From: JAAYDS01 sp039680625
GTDB taxonomy: Bacteria; Chloroflexota; Anaerolineae; UBA1429
Assembly (NCBI GenBank): GCA_039680625.1
Contig: JBDKSN010000082.1
Span: 1-8,649, forward strand
Direction of reading: 5' to 3'
Length of the DNA stretch: 8,649 nt
Shown here: in pieces, positions 1-5,640 of the stretch
Layout of the letters: every line of letters begins with the position of its first letter
Numbering within the stretch: the stretch's first letter is position 1
Notes under the pieces: generated by a model
Told to the model about the DNA's origin: nothing
Databases searched by the model: none
Seen by the model: only the letters and a program-made list of their open reading frames with translations
Program-made: the position numbers and the translations under genes

Positions 1-611
1 TCGACGCGGCCGCACTCTACGAGCTGCTCGAACATGAAGTGGTGCCACTCTTTTACACGCGGGGCGCCGATGGCCTGCCCCATGGCTGGATCTCGCGGCA
101 GCGGCGATCGATCGCGCGGATCGGTCCACGCTTTACCACGCATCGCATGGTGCAGGAATACGCCGAGAAGCTGTATCGTCCGTTGAGCCAGCGCGCGGCG
201 ACGTTAGGCGCCAACCAAGCCGAGAGGGCCAAGGCCTATGCTGCGTGGTTGGGCAACATCCGCGGACATTGGGGCGCGCTGCGTTTTGACGACGTACAGG
301 TGCATGTGGGTGATGAGGCGCGCGTGCGCGAGGCAGTGCGTGTCGAGGCGCGCGTCTGGCTCGATGGCCTGCGCCCCGAGGATCTCGCCGTGCAGGTGTG
401 CTATGGCAACGCGCGCCCCGATGGCGCCGTGGTTGACTACACCGTGGTCGATGCGCCCTTGGTGGCGCAAGAAGAGGGCGGCTTTGCGCGCTATGCCACG
501 CAGATCAGCTTTGACGAGACGGGGGTCAAGGGCCTCGGCGTGCGCTTGGTGCCACGCCACCCCGACCTGCCCGCCCCAGGTGTGGTCGGGCTAATGACTT
601 GGGCCAGCTAG
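1..611 (+). CDS. glgP: Alpha-glucan (glycogen) phosphorylase, C-terminal part (5' end outside window)
   Basis: Partial gene; the reading frame is open to the left edge (first full codon at 3) and ends in TAG at 609-611, leaving about 202 residues. Phosphorylases of this family release glucose-1-phosphate from alpha-1,4-glucans in the cytoplasm. The visible part has the pattern I associate with the C-terminus of the shorter, Thermotoga-type glucan phosphorylases (those with an N-terminal DUF3417 domain): an ALYELLEHEVVPLFY segment, then DGLPHGWISR, then RFTTHRMVQEYAEKLYRPL, followed by a beta-rich tail to the stop. The pyridoxal-phosphate site would lie upstream and cannot be checked. A GTG at 39 is internal, not a start, because homologous sequence continues in frame before it. 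The gene is followed by a hairpin terminator and a convergent gene, so it is not part of the redox operon. Confidence 0.85.
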   Translation, partial: DAAALYELLEHEVVPLFYTRGADGLPHGWISRQRRSIARIGPRFTTHRMVQEYAEKLYRPLSQRAATLGANQAERAKAYAAWLGNIRGHWGALRFDDVQVHVGDEARVREAVRVEARVWLDGLRPEDLAVQVCYGNARPDGAVVDYTVVDAPLVAQEEGGFARYATQISFDETGVKGLGVRLVPRHPDLPAPGVVGLMTWAS

Positions 612-619
612 GCATAAAG

Positions 620-644
620 ACGCCCCCTCTGATTGAGGGGGCGT
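620..644. terminator. Bidirectional hairpin terminator between convergent genes
   Basis: A perfect 10-bp inverted repeat (ACGCCCCCTC at 620-629, GAGGGGGCGT at 635-644) with a 5-nt loop begins 8 nt after the phosphorylase stop and ends 6 nt before the stop of the minus-strand gene. On the + strand it is followed by TGGTTTCT; read on the - strand it is followed by TCTTTATG. Both flanks are only modestly U-rich, but the position between convergent stops and the strong GC stem support a shared intrinsic terminator. Confidence 0.75.
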
Positions 645-650
645 TGGTTT

Positions 651-1451
651 CTAGCGCTGTGCGGTGTACTCCCAGAACAACGCCACGTCTTCAGCGAGCA
701 TGTCGGGCTTGTCGGCGGTATGGACGCCCACGCAAACCGCGTCCTGCGGGCGCAGGTGCGCTGCGGCATAGGCAAAAGCCTCGGCAGCCGGTGTGCGCCC
801 GGCCGCCAGGATCTTGTAGTGAATGGCGGGCCGCCGCAGGCTGGGGATGATCGCCACGCGCTCCTCGCGATCCTCGACCGTATAGCGCTCGGCTGCCGCT
901 GGGTCGTGCTGGGGCGCCAGGTCGCGCGGCGAGGGGTTGTAGTAGCTCACCATGTAGAAATCCAGCGCGAGATGCTCCTCGGCCCAGGCAAAGTCAGCCG
1001 GCAGGTGTCCGGCGATGCCCGCCGGCAGGCCGGCACCCTGCACCGCCTCTTGAAAGGCGTACAGGGGCTCGTACTGCTGGTGGGCCAAGAGGTGATCGAC
1101 CACGCCGCCATGCAGATAGCAGGCGGCGGCGCCGTGTTCGTGGCAGTAGCGCGCGCCCTCGGCGGGCGTGGGTGCGCTCGAGTCGGTCTGTGCTACCCAA
1201 CGCAGCTTGCCACCGCGCCGCCAGAACTCGGCCAGCACGCGGGTGATGTGCTCGTCTCCGCGCATCAAGCAGGTTTGCAGGCCCAGCGCCTCGGCCGCGA
1301 ACAATGTCTCGATGATGCGCTCATCGGTATACCAGGCCCGCATCTCGGCGTCCCGCTGCATCGATTGGTGAGAAAAGCCGCTGAAAGGGTTGCCGCCGAT
1401 CAGCAATCGCGAGATCTCGAGCGCGCCGATGCGGGTGGTGGATATGTGCAT
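651..1451 (-). CDS. Aldo/keto-reductase-like TIM-barrel protein, function unknown
   Basis: This is a 266-residue protein without signal peptide or membrane segments. I recognise the general layout of a TIM-barrel protein loosely related to aldo/keto reductases: an early strand-loop ISRLLIGGNPFSGFSHQ (about 13-29), a helix after YTDERIIETLFAAEALG (41-57), a strand ending WVAQTDSS (85-92), a central LDFYMVSYYNP (163-173), then HYKILAAGR (211-219) and a C-terminal RPQDAVCVGVHTADKPDML (234-251) like the nucleotide-binding end of that fold. The classical Asp-Tyr-Lys-His catalytic set is not clear, so enzymatic activity is not established. The start is the ATG at 1451-1449, because GGAGG (1463-1459) lies 7 nt upstream; an in-frame GTG at 1472 would place that ribosome site inside the gene. 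It is transcribed away from the redox operon, sharing the 1452-1554 spacer with it. A sugar-isomerase-like barrel is the alternative reading. Confidence 0.6.
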   Translation of the reverse strand: MHISTTRIGALEISRLLIGGNPFSGFSHQSMQRDAEMRAWYTDERIIETLFAAEALGLQTCLMRGDEHITRVLAEFWRRGGKLRWVAQTDSSAPTPAEGARYCHEHGAAACYLHGGVVDHLLAHQQYEPLYAFQEAVQGAGLPAGIAGHLPADFAWAEEHLALDFYMVSYYNPSPRDLAPQHDPAAAERYTVEDREERVAIIPSLRRPAIHYKILAAGRTPAAEAFAYAAAHLRPQDAVCVGVHTADKPDMLAEDVALFWEYTAQR

Positions 1452-1458
1452 CCCGGCT

Positions 1459-1463
1459 CCTCC
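1459..1463 (-). promoter_or_regulatory. Ribosome binding site that sets the start of the minus-strand barrel gene
   Basis: GGAGG on the minus strand, within GGGAGGAG, is spaced 7 nt from ATG 1451-1449. It decides for this ATG over the upstream in-frame GTG at 1472. Confidence 0.7.
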
Positions 1464-1484
1464 CGTCGTCACATGAGTGGCTGT

Positions 1485-1513
1485 AGAGTAGTGCGGCTTG
1501 GCTCGGCGAGCAA
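1485..1513 (-). promoter_or_regulatory. Weak candidate promoter for the minus-strand barrel gene
   Basis: On the minus strand, TTGCTC (1513-1508) and TACTCT (1490-1485) are separated by 17 bp and lie 34 bp upstream of the start codon. Both boxes match the sigma-70 consensus only in part, so in a GC-rich spacer this may be chance. Confidence 0.25.
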
Positions 1514-1554
1514 TCGCCAGTCAGGGAGAGGATCAACGCCCCGGGCCGAGAGGT

Positions 1555-1582
1555 TTGACAGGGCCTATACCTGTGATATAAT
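1555..1582 (+). promoter_or_regulatory. Sigma-70-type promoter of the redox operon (consensus -35, extended -10)
   Basis: TTGACA at 1555-1560 and TATAAT at 1577-1582 both match the consensus at six of six positions with a 16-bp spacer. TG at 1574-1575 gives an extended -10 (TGnTATAAT). In a sequence this GC-rich such a match is unlikely by chance. Transcription should begin near 1589. That gives an untranslated leader of about 50 nt to the proposed GTG at 1639. The start of the leader can fold as a 5-bp GC hairpin (GCGGC 1593-1597 with GCCGC 1602-1606). Confidence 0.85.
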
Positions 1583-1588
1583 TCACAA
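1571..1588. promoter_or_regulatory. Rex-like operator overlapping the -10 box
   Basis: TGTGA (1572-1576) and TCACA (1583-1587) form a perfect inverted repeat with a 6-bp centre that is exactly the TATAAT -10 box. Aligned to the Rex consensus TTGTGAA-N4-TTCACAA, 12 of 14 defined positions agree; mismatches are C1571 and T1577. Rex proteins bind such sites when the NADH/NAD+ ratio is low and repress fermentation, hydrogenase and respiratory genes. A site over the -10 implies repression by blocking RNA polymerase. The TGTGA-N6-TCACA core is also the CRP-family consensus. A CRP-family activator would normally bind further upstream, which favours Rex, but no regulator gene is in the window to decide. 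Confidence 0.6.
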
Positions 1589-1638
1589 GGTTGCGGCACA
1601 GGCCGCTTCTGAATCCACGGCTGAGCAAGAGCATAAGC

Positions 1639-2022
1639 GTGACACTCGACGAAGTCGTCAAAACGGTCCAGGGTAAGGTCATCTCGGCAGATGTAGACCT
1701 CTCGATGGAAGTGTCGTCTGCCTTTGGGTCTGACCTATTGAGCGACGTACTGGCCTTTGTGCACTCTGAGACTATGCTGCTAACCGGCCTGACGAACACG
1801 CAGACGGTGCGCACTGCAGAGATGGCCGGCATTACCGCGATCCTCTTTGTGCGCGGCAAGTATCCCCCGGAACAGACGGTCGAGCTGGCGGCCGAGAAGG
1901 GCATCCCGCTCCTTTGGTCGCCGCATACGATGTACGAGTCTTGTGGCCGGCTGTATATGGCCGGGTTGCCCAGCAGCAAATTGCTGGATCTCGCTGCTGA
2001 GCGAAACGCAGGTCGCGAGTAG
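1639..2022 (+). CDS. DRTGG-domain protein (first copy)
   Basis: A small soluble protein of 127 residues. DRTGG domains are alpha/beta ligand-binding-type domains of unknown biochemical role, found also in some phosphotransacetylases and next to CBS domains. Visible elements are a DRTGG-like core GSDLLSDVLAF (30-40), a strand and turn TMLLTGLTNTQTVRTAEMAG (45-64), ILFVRGKYPPEQ (68-79) and a C-terminal GIPLLWSPHTMYESCGRLYMAGL (88-110). I place the start at GTG 1639 because MTLDEVVKTVQGKVIS matches how such proteins usually begin. A TTG at 1591 would sit almost on the expected transcription start. No good Shine-Dalgarno is seen. First gene after the operon promoter; followed 15 nt later by the CBS-ATPase gene. 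It is paralogous to the protein at 2964-3308. Confidence 0.75.
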   Translation: MTLDEVVKTVQGKVISADVDLSMEVSSAFGSDLLSDVLAFVHSETMLLTGLTNTQTVRTAEMAGITAILFVRGKYPPEQTVELAAEKGIPLLWSPHTMYESCGRLYMAGLPSSKLLDLAAERNAGRE

Positions 2023-2037
2023 AACACGGGCTGGCGC

Positions 2038-2967
2038 ATGGAGCGGATCGACAAGACCCCAACCAAAGTCCAGGAGCTCGTCTATGAGCTGCGCGTGAGG
2101 CAGGTCATGTCTCGCGCGCTGATCACGGTCTCTCCCGAGGCTAGCATGGCCGAGGTCAAAGAGCTGCTGCGCACGCATCACATCTCGGGTGTGCCCGTCC
2201 TGGAGGATGGCCGCCTGGTGGGCATGGTGAGCATGGAGCAGGTGATCCGCGCCCTTGAAAGCCAGCAGCTCCAAGCCCCAGTGCGCGAGCGCATGACGGC
2301 CAGCCCTCGTGTGTTGCACGAGGAAGAGTCGATCATCAGCGCCATCCATCAATTCGCCCGCTACGGCTATGGCCGCTTTCCCGTGCTCGACCAACAGGGC
2401 AATCTGGTGGGCTTGCTCACCAAGGGAGACATCGTCCGCGGCCTGCTCAAACAGATGGAGATGCTTTGGCACGCGGAAGAAGAGCGCCGCTATCAATATC
2501 AGCACATGTTCGAGGATATCGAATCTGACGACACCACGCTGACGCTGCGCTATCAGGTTCGCCAGCACGATTTCGACACGGGCGGTGAGGCTTCGAGCAA
2601 GATCAAGCGCGCCCTCGAACGGCTCGGCGCACACCCGCAGATCGTGCGTCGAGTGGCCGTGGCCGCGTATGAGGCCGAGGTCAACATCATGATCCACAGC
2701 GTCGGCGGCGAGCTGACCGCCGAGATCAGCCCAGGGCGCATCGTGGTGGTGGCGCAAGACGGCGGGCCGGGCATCGCTGACATCGAGCTTGCGATGCAGG
2801 CCGGCTATTCGACGGCGCCCGACTGGATCCGCGAGCTGGGCTTTGGCGCGGGCATGGGGCTATCGAATATCCGCTCATGCTGCGATACGATGAACCTTAC
2901 GTCCGAGGTGGGCGTGGGCACGCGCCTCGAGATGATCTTTGAGACTAGAGACAGGGGAGCGAGATGA
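2038..2967 (+). CDS. CBS-domain pair fused to a histidine-kinase-like (anti-sigma/RsbW-type) ATPase
   Basis: The 309-residue protein has two CBS domains (about 19-75 and 81-138; the HHISGVPVLEDGRLVG and YGRFPVLDQQGNLVG segments are typical), a short charged helical linker (140-165), and a GHKL ATPase domain (about 168-305). The ATPase shows an N-box AYEAEVNIMIH (210-220), a G1 box DGGPGI (241-246) and a G2 box GFGAGMGLSNI (268-278). There is no DHp helix with phosphoacceptor His, so it resembles anti-sigma serine kinases such as RsbW more than a sensor histidine kinase. CBS pairs usually bind adenine nucleotides, so the fusion suggests that energy charge (AMP/ATP) or NAD(H) controls the kinase; this is inference. 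The start is ATG 2038. The end overlaps the next start as ATGA (2964-2967), indicating translational coupling. No partner sigma factor, STAS antagonist or PP2C phosphatase is present in the window. Confidence 0.85.
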   Translation: MERIDKTPTKVQELVYELRVRQVMSRALITVSPEASMAEVKELLRTHHISGVPVLEDGRLVGMVSMEQVIRALESQQLQAPVRERMTASPRVLHEEESIISAIHQFARYGYGRFPVLDQQGNLVGLLTKGDIVRGLLKQMEMLWHAEEERRYQYQHMFEDIESDDTTLTLRYQVRQHDFDTGGEASSKIKRALERLGAHPQIVRRVAVAAYEAEVNIMIHSVGGELTAEISPGRIVVVAQDGGPGIADIELAMQAGYSTAPDWIRELGFGAGMGLSNIRSCCDTMNLTSEVGVGTRLEMIFETRDRGAR

Positions 2968-3308
2968 TCGTTCAGGACATCGTTGCGCCGTTGGGCCTGC
3001 GCATCGCGGCTGGCGAGGGGCATCTCGATCGACAGATCGAGGGCGGCTATGCCGCTGACCTGTTAAGCTGCGTGATGTCTGGCGCGACCAAAGGCGATGT
3101 GTGGGTGACTTTGCAGGCGCACCCCAACGTCATCGCTGTGGCCGAGCTGTTGGGCTTGGCTTGTGTGGTCATCACCGAGGGCACTGAACCGGATGGGGGC
3201 ACGGTGGCCAAGGCCAATGAGCACGGCATCCCTGTGCTCTTGTCGGCGGCCACGACCTTCAAGGTCGTGAGCCAGCTCGTCAAGCTGGGCATTGAGGCAC
3301 ACAAGTAA
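2964..3308 (+). CDS. DRTGG-domain protein (second copy)
   Basis: A 114-residue soluble protein. The domain core is GGYAADLLSCVMSGATKGDVWVT (27-49), followed by HPNVIAVAELLGLACVVITEG (53-73) and a C-terminal NEHGIPVLLSAATTFKVVSQLVKLGI (85-110). It aligns along its length with the first DRTGG protein (AADLLSCVMSG against GSDLLSDVLAF; GIPVLLS..T against GIPLLWS..T), so the two are probable paralogues, but ligand-region residues differ. Start ATG 2964 is preceded by AGGGGAG and overlaps the CBS-ATPase stop by 4 nt. The following PHP gene begins 11 nt after its stop. Function unknown; a nucleotide or acyl-phosphate sensor subunit is a guess from the domain's occurrence in phosphotransacetylases. 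Confidence 0.8.
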   Translation: MIVQDIVAPLGLRIAAGEGHLDRQIEGGYAADLLSCVMSGATKGDVWVTLQAHPNVIAVAELLGLACVVITEGTEPDGGTVAKANEHGIPVLLSAATTFKVVSQLVKLGIEAHK

Positions 3309-3319
3309 CGTGGGGCGCT

Positions 3320-4087
3320 ATGGTTGAGCGCTCCCCGGCCGAGGGCGAGCTCAAGACCGTCCTCGCCGATCTGCACCTTCACACAGTGGCGTCGGCCTGC
3401 GCCGAGATCGAGATGATCCCGCCGCTGATCGCGCGGCGCGCCAACGAGCTGGGCCTGGGATTGCTCGCCGTGACTGACCACCACACGGTGGACAACGTCG
3501 CCGCAGTCCAGCGGGCGGCGGCCGAGTATGACATTCGTGTGCTGCCCGGCATGGAAGTGCAGACGCGCGAAGAGGCGCACGTGGTGTGCCTGTTCGCCGA
3601 GCTCGAGACGGCCCTGGCCTGGCAAGAGACGGTCTATGCGCACCTGCCGGCGCTGCCCAACCGAGAAGAGTTCTTTGGCGCGCAGTATGTCGTGGATGAG
3701 ACGGGCGACTATGTTCGCAGTAACGAGCGGCTGTTGCAAACCTCGCTCTCGCTGAGCGTGGAAGAGGTGGTGGCTGGCGTGCGCGCGCTAGGCGGCCTAC
3801 CCATTGCGGCGCATGTCGATCGCCCTTCGTTCAGCCTGCTGGCGAGCCTGGGCTTTATTCCGCCCACGCTCGACCTGGCGGCGATCGAGGTGTCGCGGCA
3901 TTGTGATGTGGCGGTGCTGCTCCAGCGCTACCCCGAGCTGGGGGCCTGGCCCATCGTTCGCGGGGGAGACGCTCATCTGTTGGCAGACATACAGCGCAGC
4001 TTGCGTTTGGTGGTCAAAGCGCGCATATTAGGCGAGCTAGCATTGGCCCTCGCGGGGCGCGAGGGGCGTAGTGTGGCCCTGGTATAG
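3320..4087 (+). CDS. PHP-domain metal-dependent phosphoesterase
   Basis: A 255-residue cytoplasmic protein carrying the metal-ligand motifs of the PHP superfamily in order: DLHLHT (17-22), TDHHT (52-56), GMEV (77-80) with Glu79, AHVVCLF (86-92), AHVDRP (164-169) and GGDAH (215-219). Family members use a two- or three-metal centre to hydrolyse phosphoesters; closest in style are the short stand-alone PHP proteins (COG0613-like) rather than polymerase or HisK types. The region between motifs (about 93-150), with NREEFFGAQYVVDETGDYV, is typical of the PHP proteins near hydrogenase operons as I recall them. Its natural substrate is unknown. It could act on a nucleotide or phosphoprotein made by the neighbouring ATPases, which is inference. 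Start ATG 3320; weak GGGG upstream. A 44-nt spacer without visible signals separates it from nuoE. Confidence 0.87.
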   Translation: MVERSPAEGELKTVLADLHLHTVASACAEIEMIPPLIARRANELGLGLLAVTDHHTVDNVAAVQRAAAEYDIRVLPGMEVQTREEAHVVCLFAELETALAWQETVYAHLPALPNREEFFGAQYVVDETGDYVRSNERLLQTSLSLSVEEVVAGVRALGGLPIAAHVDRPSFSLLASLGFIPPTLDLAAIEVSRHCDVAVLLQRYPELGAWPIVRGGDAHLLADIQRSLRLVVKARILGELALALAGREGRSVALV

Positions 4088-4117
4088 CCGCAGCTGAGCA
4101 ACCGAATACCACTCTGT

Positions 4118-4123
4118 GGGAGG
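4118..4123 (+). promoter_or_regulatory. Ribosome binding site of nuoE
   Basis: GGGAGG lies 8 nt before GTG 4132 and supports this GTG as the start, marking an independently well-translated gene after the signalling block. Confidence 0.7.
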
Positions 4124-4131
4124 ATCGCATC

Positions 4132-4623
4132 GTGCTGGTAGAAAAGGGCAATTTGGTGGCCGAGCAGGAACTGGATCTGTCTCCGCTAGACGAGGTGCTG
4201 GACGAGTTCTCGACAGTGCGTGGGGCGATCATCCCCATCCTGCAACGCACGCAGGCCATCTATGGCTATCTGCCACAGGCAGCGTTGCGGCACATCTCTG
4301 AGCGCACGGGTGCGCCACTGAGCCAGCTCTATGGCGTCGCGACGTTCTATGCCCAGTTCGCGCTCAAGCCCAGAGGGCGTCATCAGGTCGACCTGTGCGA
4401 TGGCACCGCGTGCCACGTGCGCGGTATGCCGCAGATCGTCACCGCACTCGAGAACGACTTGAAGGTCAAGGCCGGCGACACGACCGACGATGGCCGCATA
4501 ACGCTGCATGTGGTATTCTGCCTGGGCTCGTGCGCCTTGGCGCCAGTAGCAGTGATCGACGGGCAGATCGTTGGGCGCCTTTCGCCGCAGAAGGCTGTAC
4601 AGTTGGTGCGAAAGCTGGATTAG
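4132..4623 (+). CDS. nuoE: NuoE/HydC-type NADH dehydrogenase [2Fe-2S] subunit
   Basis: A 163-residue thioredoxin-like ferredoxin subunit of the NuoE (24-kDa) family, the usual partner of NuoF in complex I, NAD-linked formate dehydrogenases and HydABC hydrogenases. The N-terminal helical part contains IIPILQRTQAIYGYLPQ (33-49) and the signature LYGVATFYAQF (66-76). The [2Fe-2S] ligands are Cys89 and Cys94 (CDGTAC) and Cys130 and Cys134 (CLGSC), a complete C-x4-C, C-x3-C set. Its cluster accepts electrons from or passes them to the NuoF flavin. The length is normal for the family. Its stop at 4621-4623 is one nucleotide from the proposed start of the next gene, so the ATPase is probably translated by coupling to it. 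Confidence 0.93.
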   Translation: MLVEKGNLVAEQELDLSPLDEVLDEFSTVRGAIIPILQRTQAIYGYLPQAALRHISERTGAPLSQLYGVATFYAQFALKPRGRHQVDLCDGTACHVRGMPQIVTALENDLKVKAGDTTDDGRITLHVVFCLGSCALAPVAVIDGQIVGRLSPQKAVQLVRKLD

Positions 4624-4624
4624 G

Positions 4625-5236
4625 TTGCGCGAACTGTCGCAGCACATCCTCGATCTGCTGCAGAATGGCATCGAGGCCGGCGCAACCCGCCTCGAGCTCG
4701 ACATCGATGATGACGAGCAGGCCAATCGTTTGACGATCACGGTTTGCGATAATGGGCGAGGGATGGATGAAGAGACCTTGCAGCGGGTGACGGATCCCTT
4801 TTACACCACCCGCACGACGCGGCATGTGGGCCTGGGCCTGCCTCTGCTGCAGGCGGCGGCCGAGCGTTGCGCGGGCGGCCTGACCATCGCCTCTCAGCCT
4901 GGCCAAGGCACTGTCGTCACGGCGACCTTTCAGCGCGATCATATCGATCGCGCCCCGCTGGGGGACATGGTTACGACCGTGATGAGTGTGCTGCTTTCTG
5001 CGCACGAGTGCGATTTGGTCTATCGGCACCGCGCCAATGGCAGGGTGTTCACGTTGGATTCGGCTGAACTGCGCGAGGCCTTGGGCGACGTTCCGCTGAG
5101 CCATCCGGCAGTACGAAGCTGGATCCAAAGCTACATTCAAGAAGGGCTAGACGCGCTCAATGGCGCCGATGATGAGGCGTCGTCCGGAGCAGTTGCCAAG
5201 GAGAGTGACAATGCCACAAGTCAAGTCGCTGGATGA
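4625..5236 (+). CDS. Stand-alone histidine-kinase-like ATPase of bifurcating-hydrogenase clusters
   Basis: A 203-residue protein with a GHKL ATP-binding fold and no sensor, DHp or membrane region. An N-box HILDLLQNGIEAGA (7-20, Asn14), G1 box DNGRGMD (42-48), FYTTRTTRHVGLGLPLL (59-75) as ATP lid and G2 box, and GQGTVV (94-99) are clear. After the ATPase fold comes a family-specific tail (about 103-176, beginning RDHIDRAPLGDM and ending IQSYIQEGLDAL). I recall proteins like this between NuoE and the small ferredoxin in clostridial hydrogenase operons; their target is unknown. The start is taken as TTG 4625 because MRELSQHILDLLQN fits the family N-terminus; a TTG at 4571 would lie inside nuoE. 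It starts 1 nt after the nuoE stop and its last 26 nt overlap the ferredoxin gene. Confidence 0.85.
   Translation: MRELSQHILDLLQNGIEAGATRLELDIDDDEQANRLTITVCDNGRGMDEETLQRVTDPFYTTRTTRHVGLGLPLLQAAAERCAGGLTIASQPGQGTVVTATFQRDHIDRAPLGDMVTTVMSVLLSAHECDLVYRHRANGRVFTLDSAELREALGDVPLSHPAVRSWIQSYIQEGLDALNGADDEASSGAVAKESDNATSQVAG
5198..5203 (+). promoter_or_regulatory. Ribosome binding site of the small ferredoxin gene
   Basis: AAGGAG lies 7 nt before ATG 5211, inside the end of the ATPase gene. It selects ATG 5211 over the in-frame upstream ATG at 5160. Confidence 0.75.
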
Positions 5237-5597
5237 ACTGCGCAAGCTGCGCGAACAAGTCAAAGAGGAGATCTCGACGCGCATCGAGACAGGCACGACC
5301 ATCATCGTCGGCATGGGCACCTGTGGCATCGCCGCCGGTGCGCGCGACACGATGCATGCTATCTTGCAGGAGCTGGACAAGCGCCAGATCAGCGCCCATG
5401 TGCGCACGGTGGGCTGCATCGGCATGTGCGCTCGCGAGCCGCTGGTAGACATCGAACAGGCGGGCAAGCCGCGCGTGACCTATGGCAACGTCACCCCCGA
5501 CATGGTCCCGCGCCTGATCGAAGAGCACCTGAAGAACGGCCACGTGATCGAAGAGTGGGTGGTCGGGCGCAAGACCACCGACGAGATCGGCCTGTAG
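5211..5597 (+). CDS. Small thioredoxin-like (2Fe-2S) ferredoxin subunit, HydD-like, with only three cysteines
   Basis: A 128-residue protein with a thioredoxin-like ferredoxin fold: a helical N-terminus rich in Lys/Glu (6-27), TTIIVGMGTCGIAAGARDTM (29-48), TVGCIGMCAREPLVDIE (67-82), and a C-terminal GHVIEEWVVGRKT (110-122). It matches the extra ferredoxin found between NuoE and NuoF in four-subunit NADH-linked [FeFe]-hydrogenases. Only Cys38, Cys69 and Cys73 are present. Aligning IIVGMGTC with the VLVCAGTSC of the NuoF N-terminus puts Gly34 where the first ligand should be. My recollection is that relatives share this GTCGIAAGA form, so it may be a family trait; whether it carries a normal [2Fe-2S] cluster is open. 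It starts inside the ATPase gene and is followed after 43 nt by nuoF. Confidence 0.87.
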   Translation: MPQVKSLDELRKLREQVKEEISTRIETGTTIIVGMGTCGIAAGARDTMHAILQELDKRQISAHVRTVGCIGMCAREPLVDIEQAGKPRVTYGNVTPDMVPRLIEEHLKNGHVIEEWVVGRKTTDEIGL

Positions 5598-5630
5598 CGG
5601 CCAGTCGTACGAGCAGCTTATTCACTGTCC

Positions 5631-5636
5631 AGGAGG
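5631..5636 (+). promoter_or_regulatory. Ribosome binding site of nuoF deciding between tandem ATGs
   Basis: AGGAGG is only 1 nt from ATG 5638 but 4 nt from ATG 5641, which favours the second ATG as the start. Confidence 0.65.
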
Positions 5637-5640
5637 CATG

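Noticed and set aside
1591..1638. N-terminal extension of the first DRTGG protein from TTG 1591
   Set aside because: It would begin within about two nucleotides of the predicted transcription start, and the extension does not look like the family; GTG 1639 fits better.
633..1676. Long open frame on the + strand across the minus-strand barrel gene and the operon promoter
   Set aside because: It is antisense to a gene with a good ribosome site and recognisable fold motifs, and it would read through the promoter; its translation looks like a low-complexity GC-rich shadow.
1780..2757. Long minus-strand open frame opposite the first DRTGG and CBS-ATPase genes
   Set aside because: The + strand encodes clear CBS and ATPase motifs; the reverse translation is His/Leu/Asp-rich without domains, as expected for a mirror of GC-rich codons.
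4571..4624. N-terminal extension of the stand-alone ATPase from TTG 4571
   Set aside because: It lies wholly inside nuoE and gives an Arg-rich leader unlike the family; TTG 4625 gives the expected RELSQHILD start.
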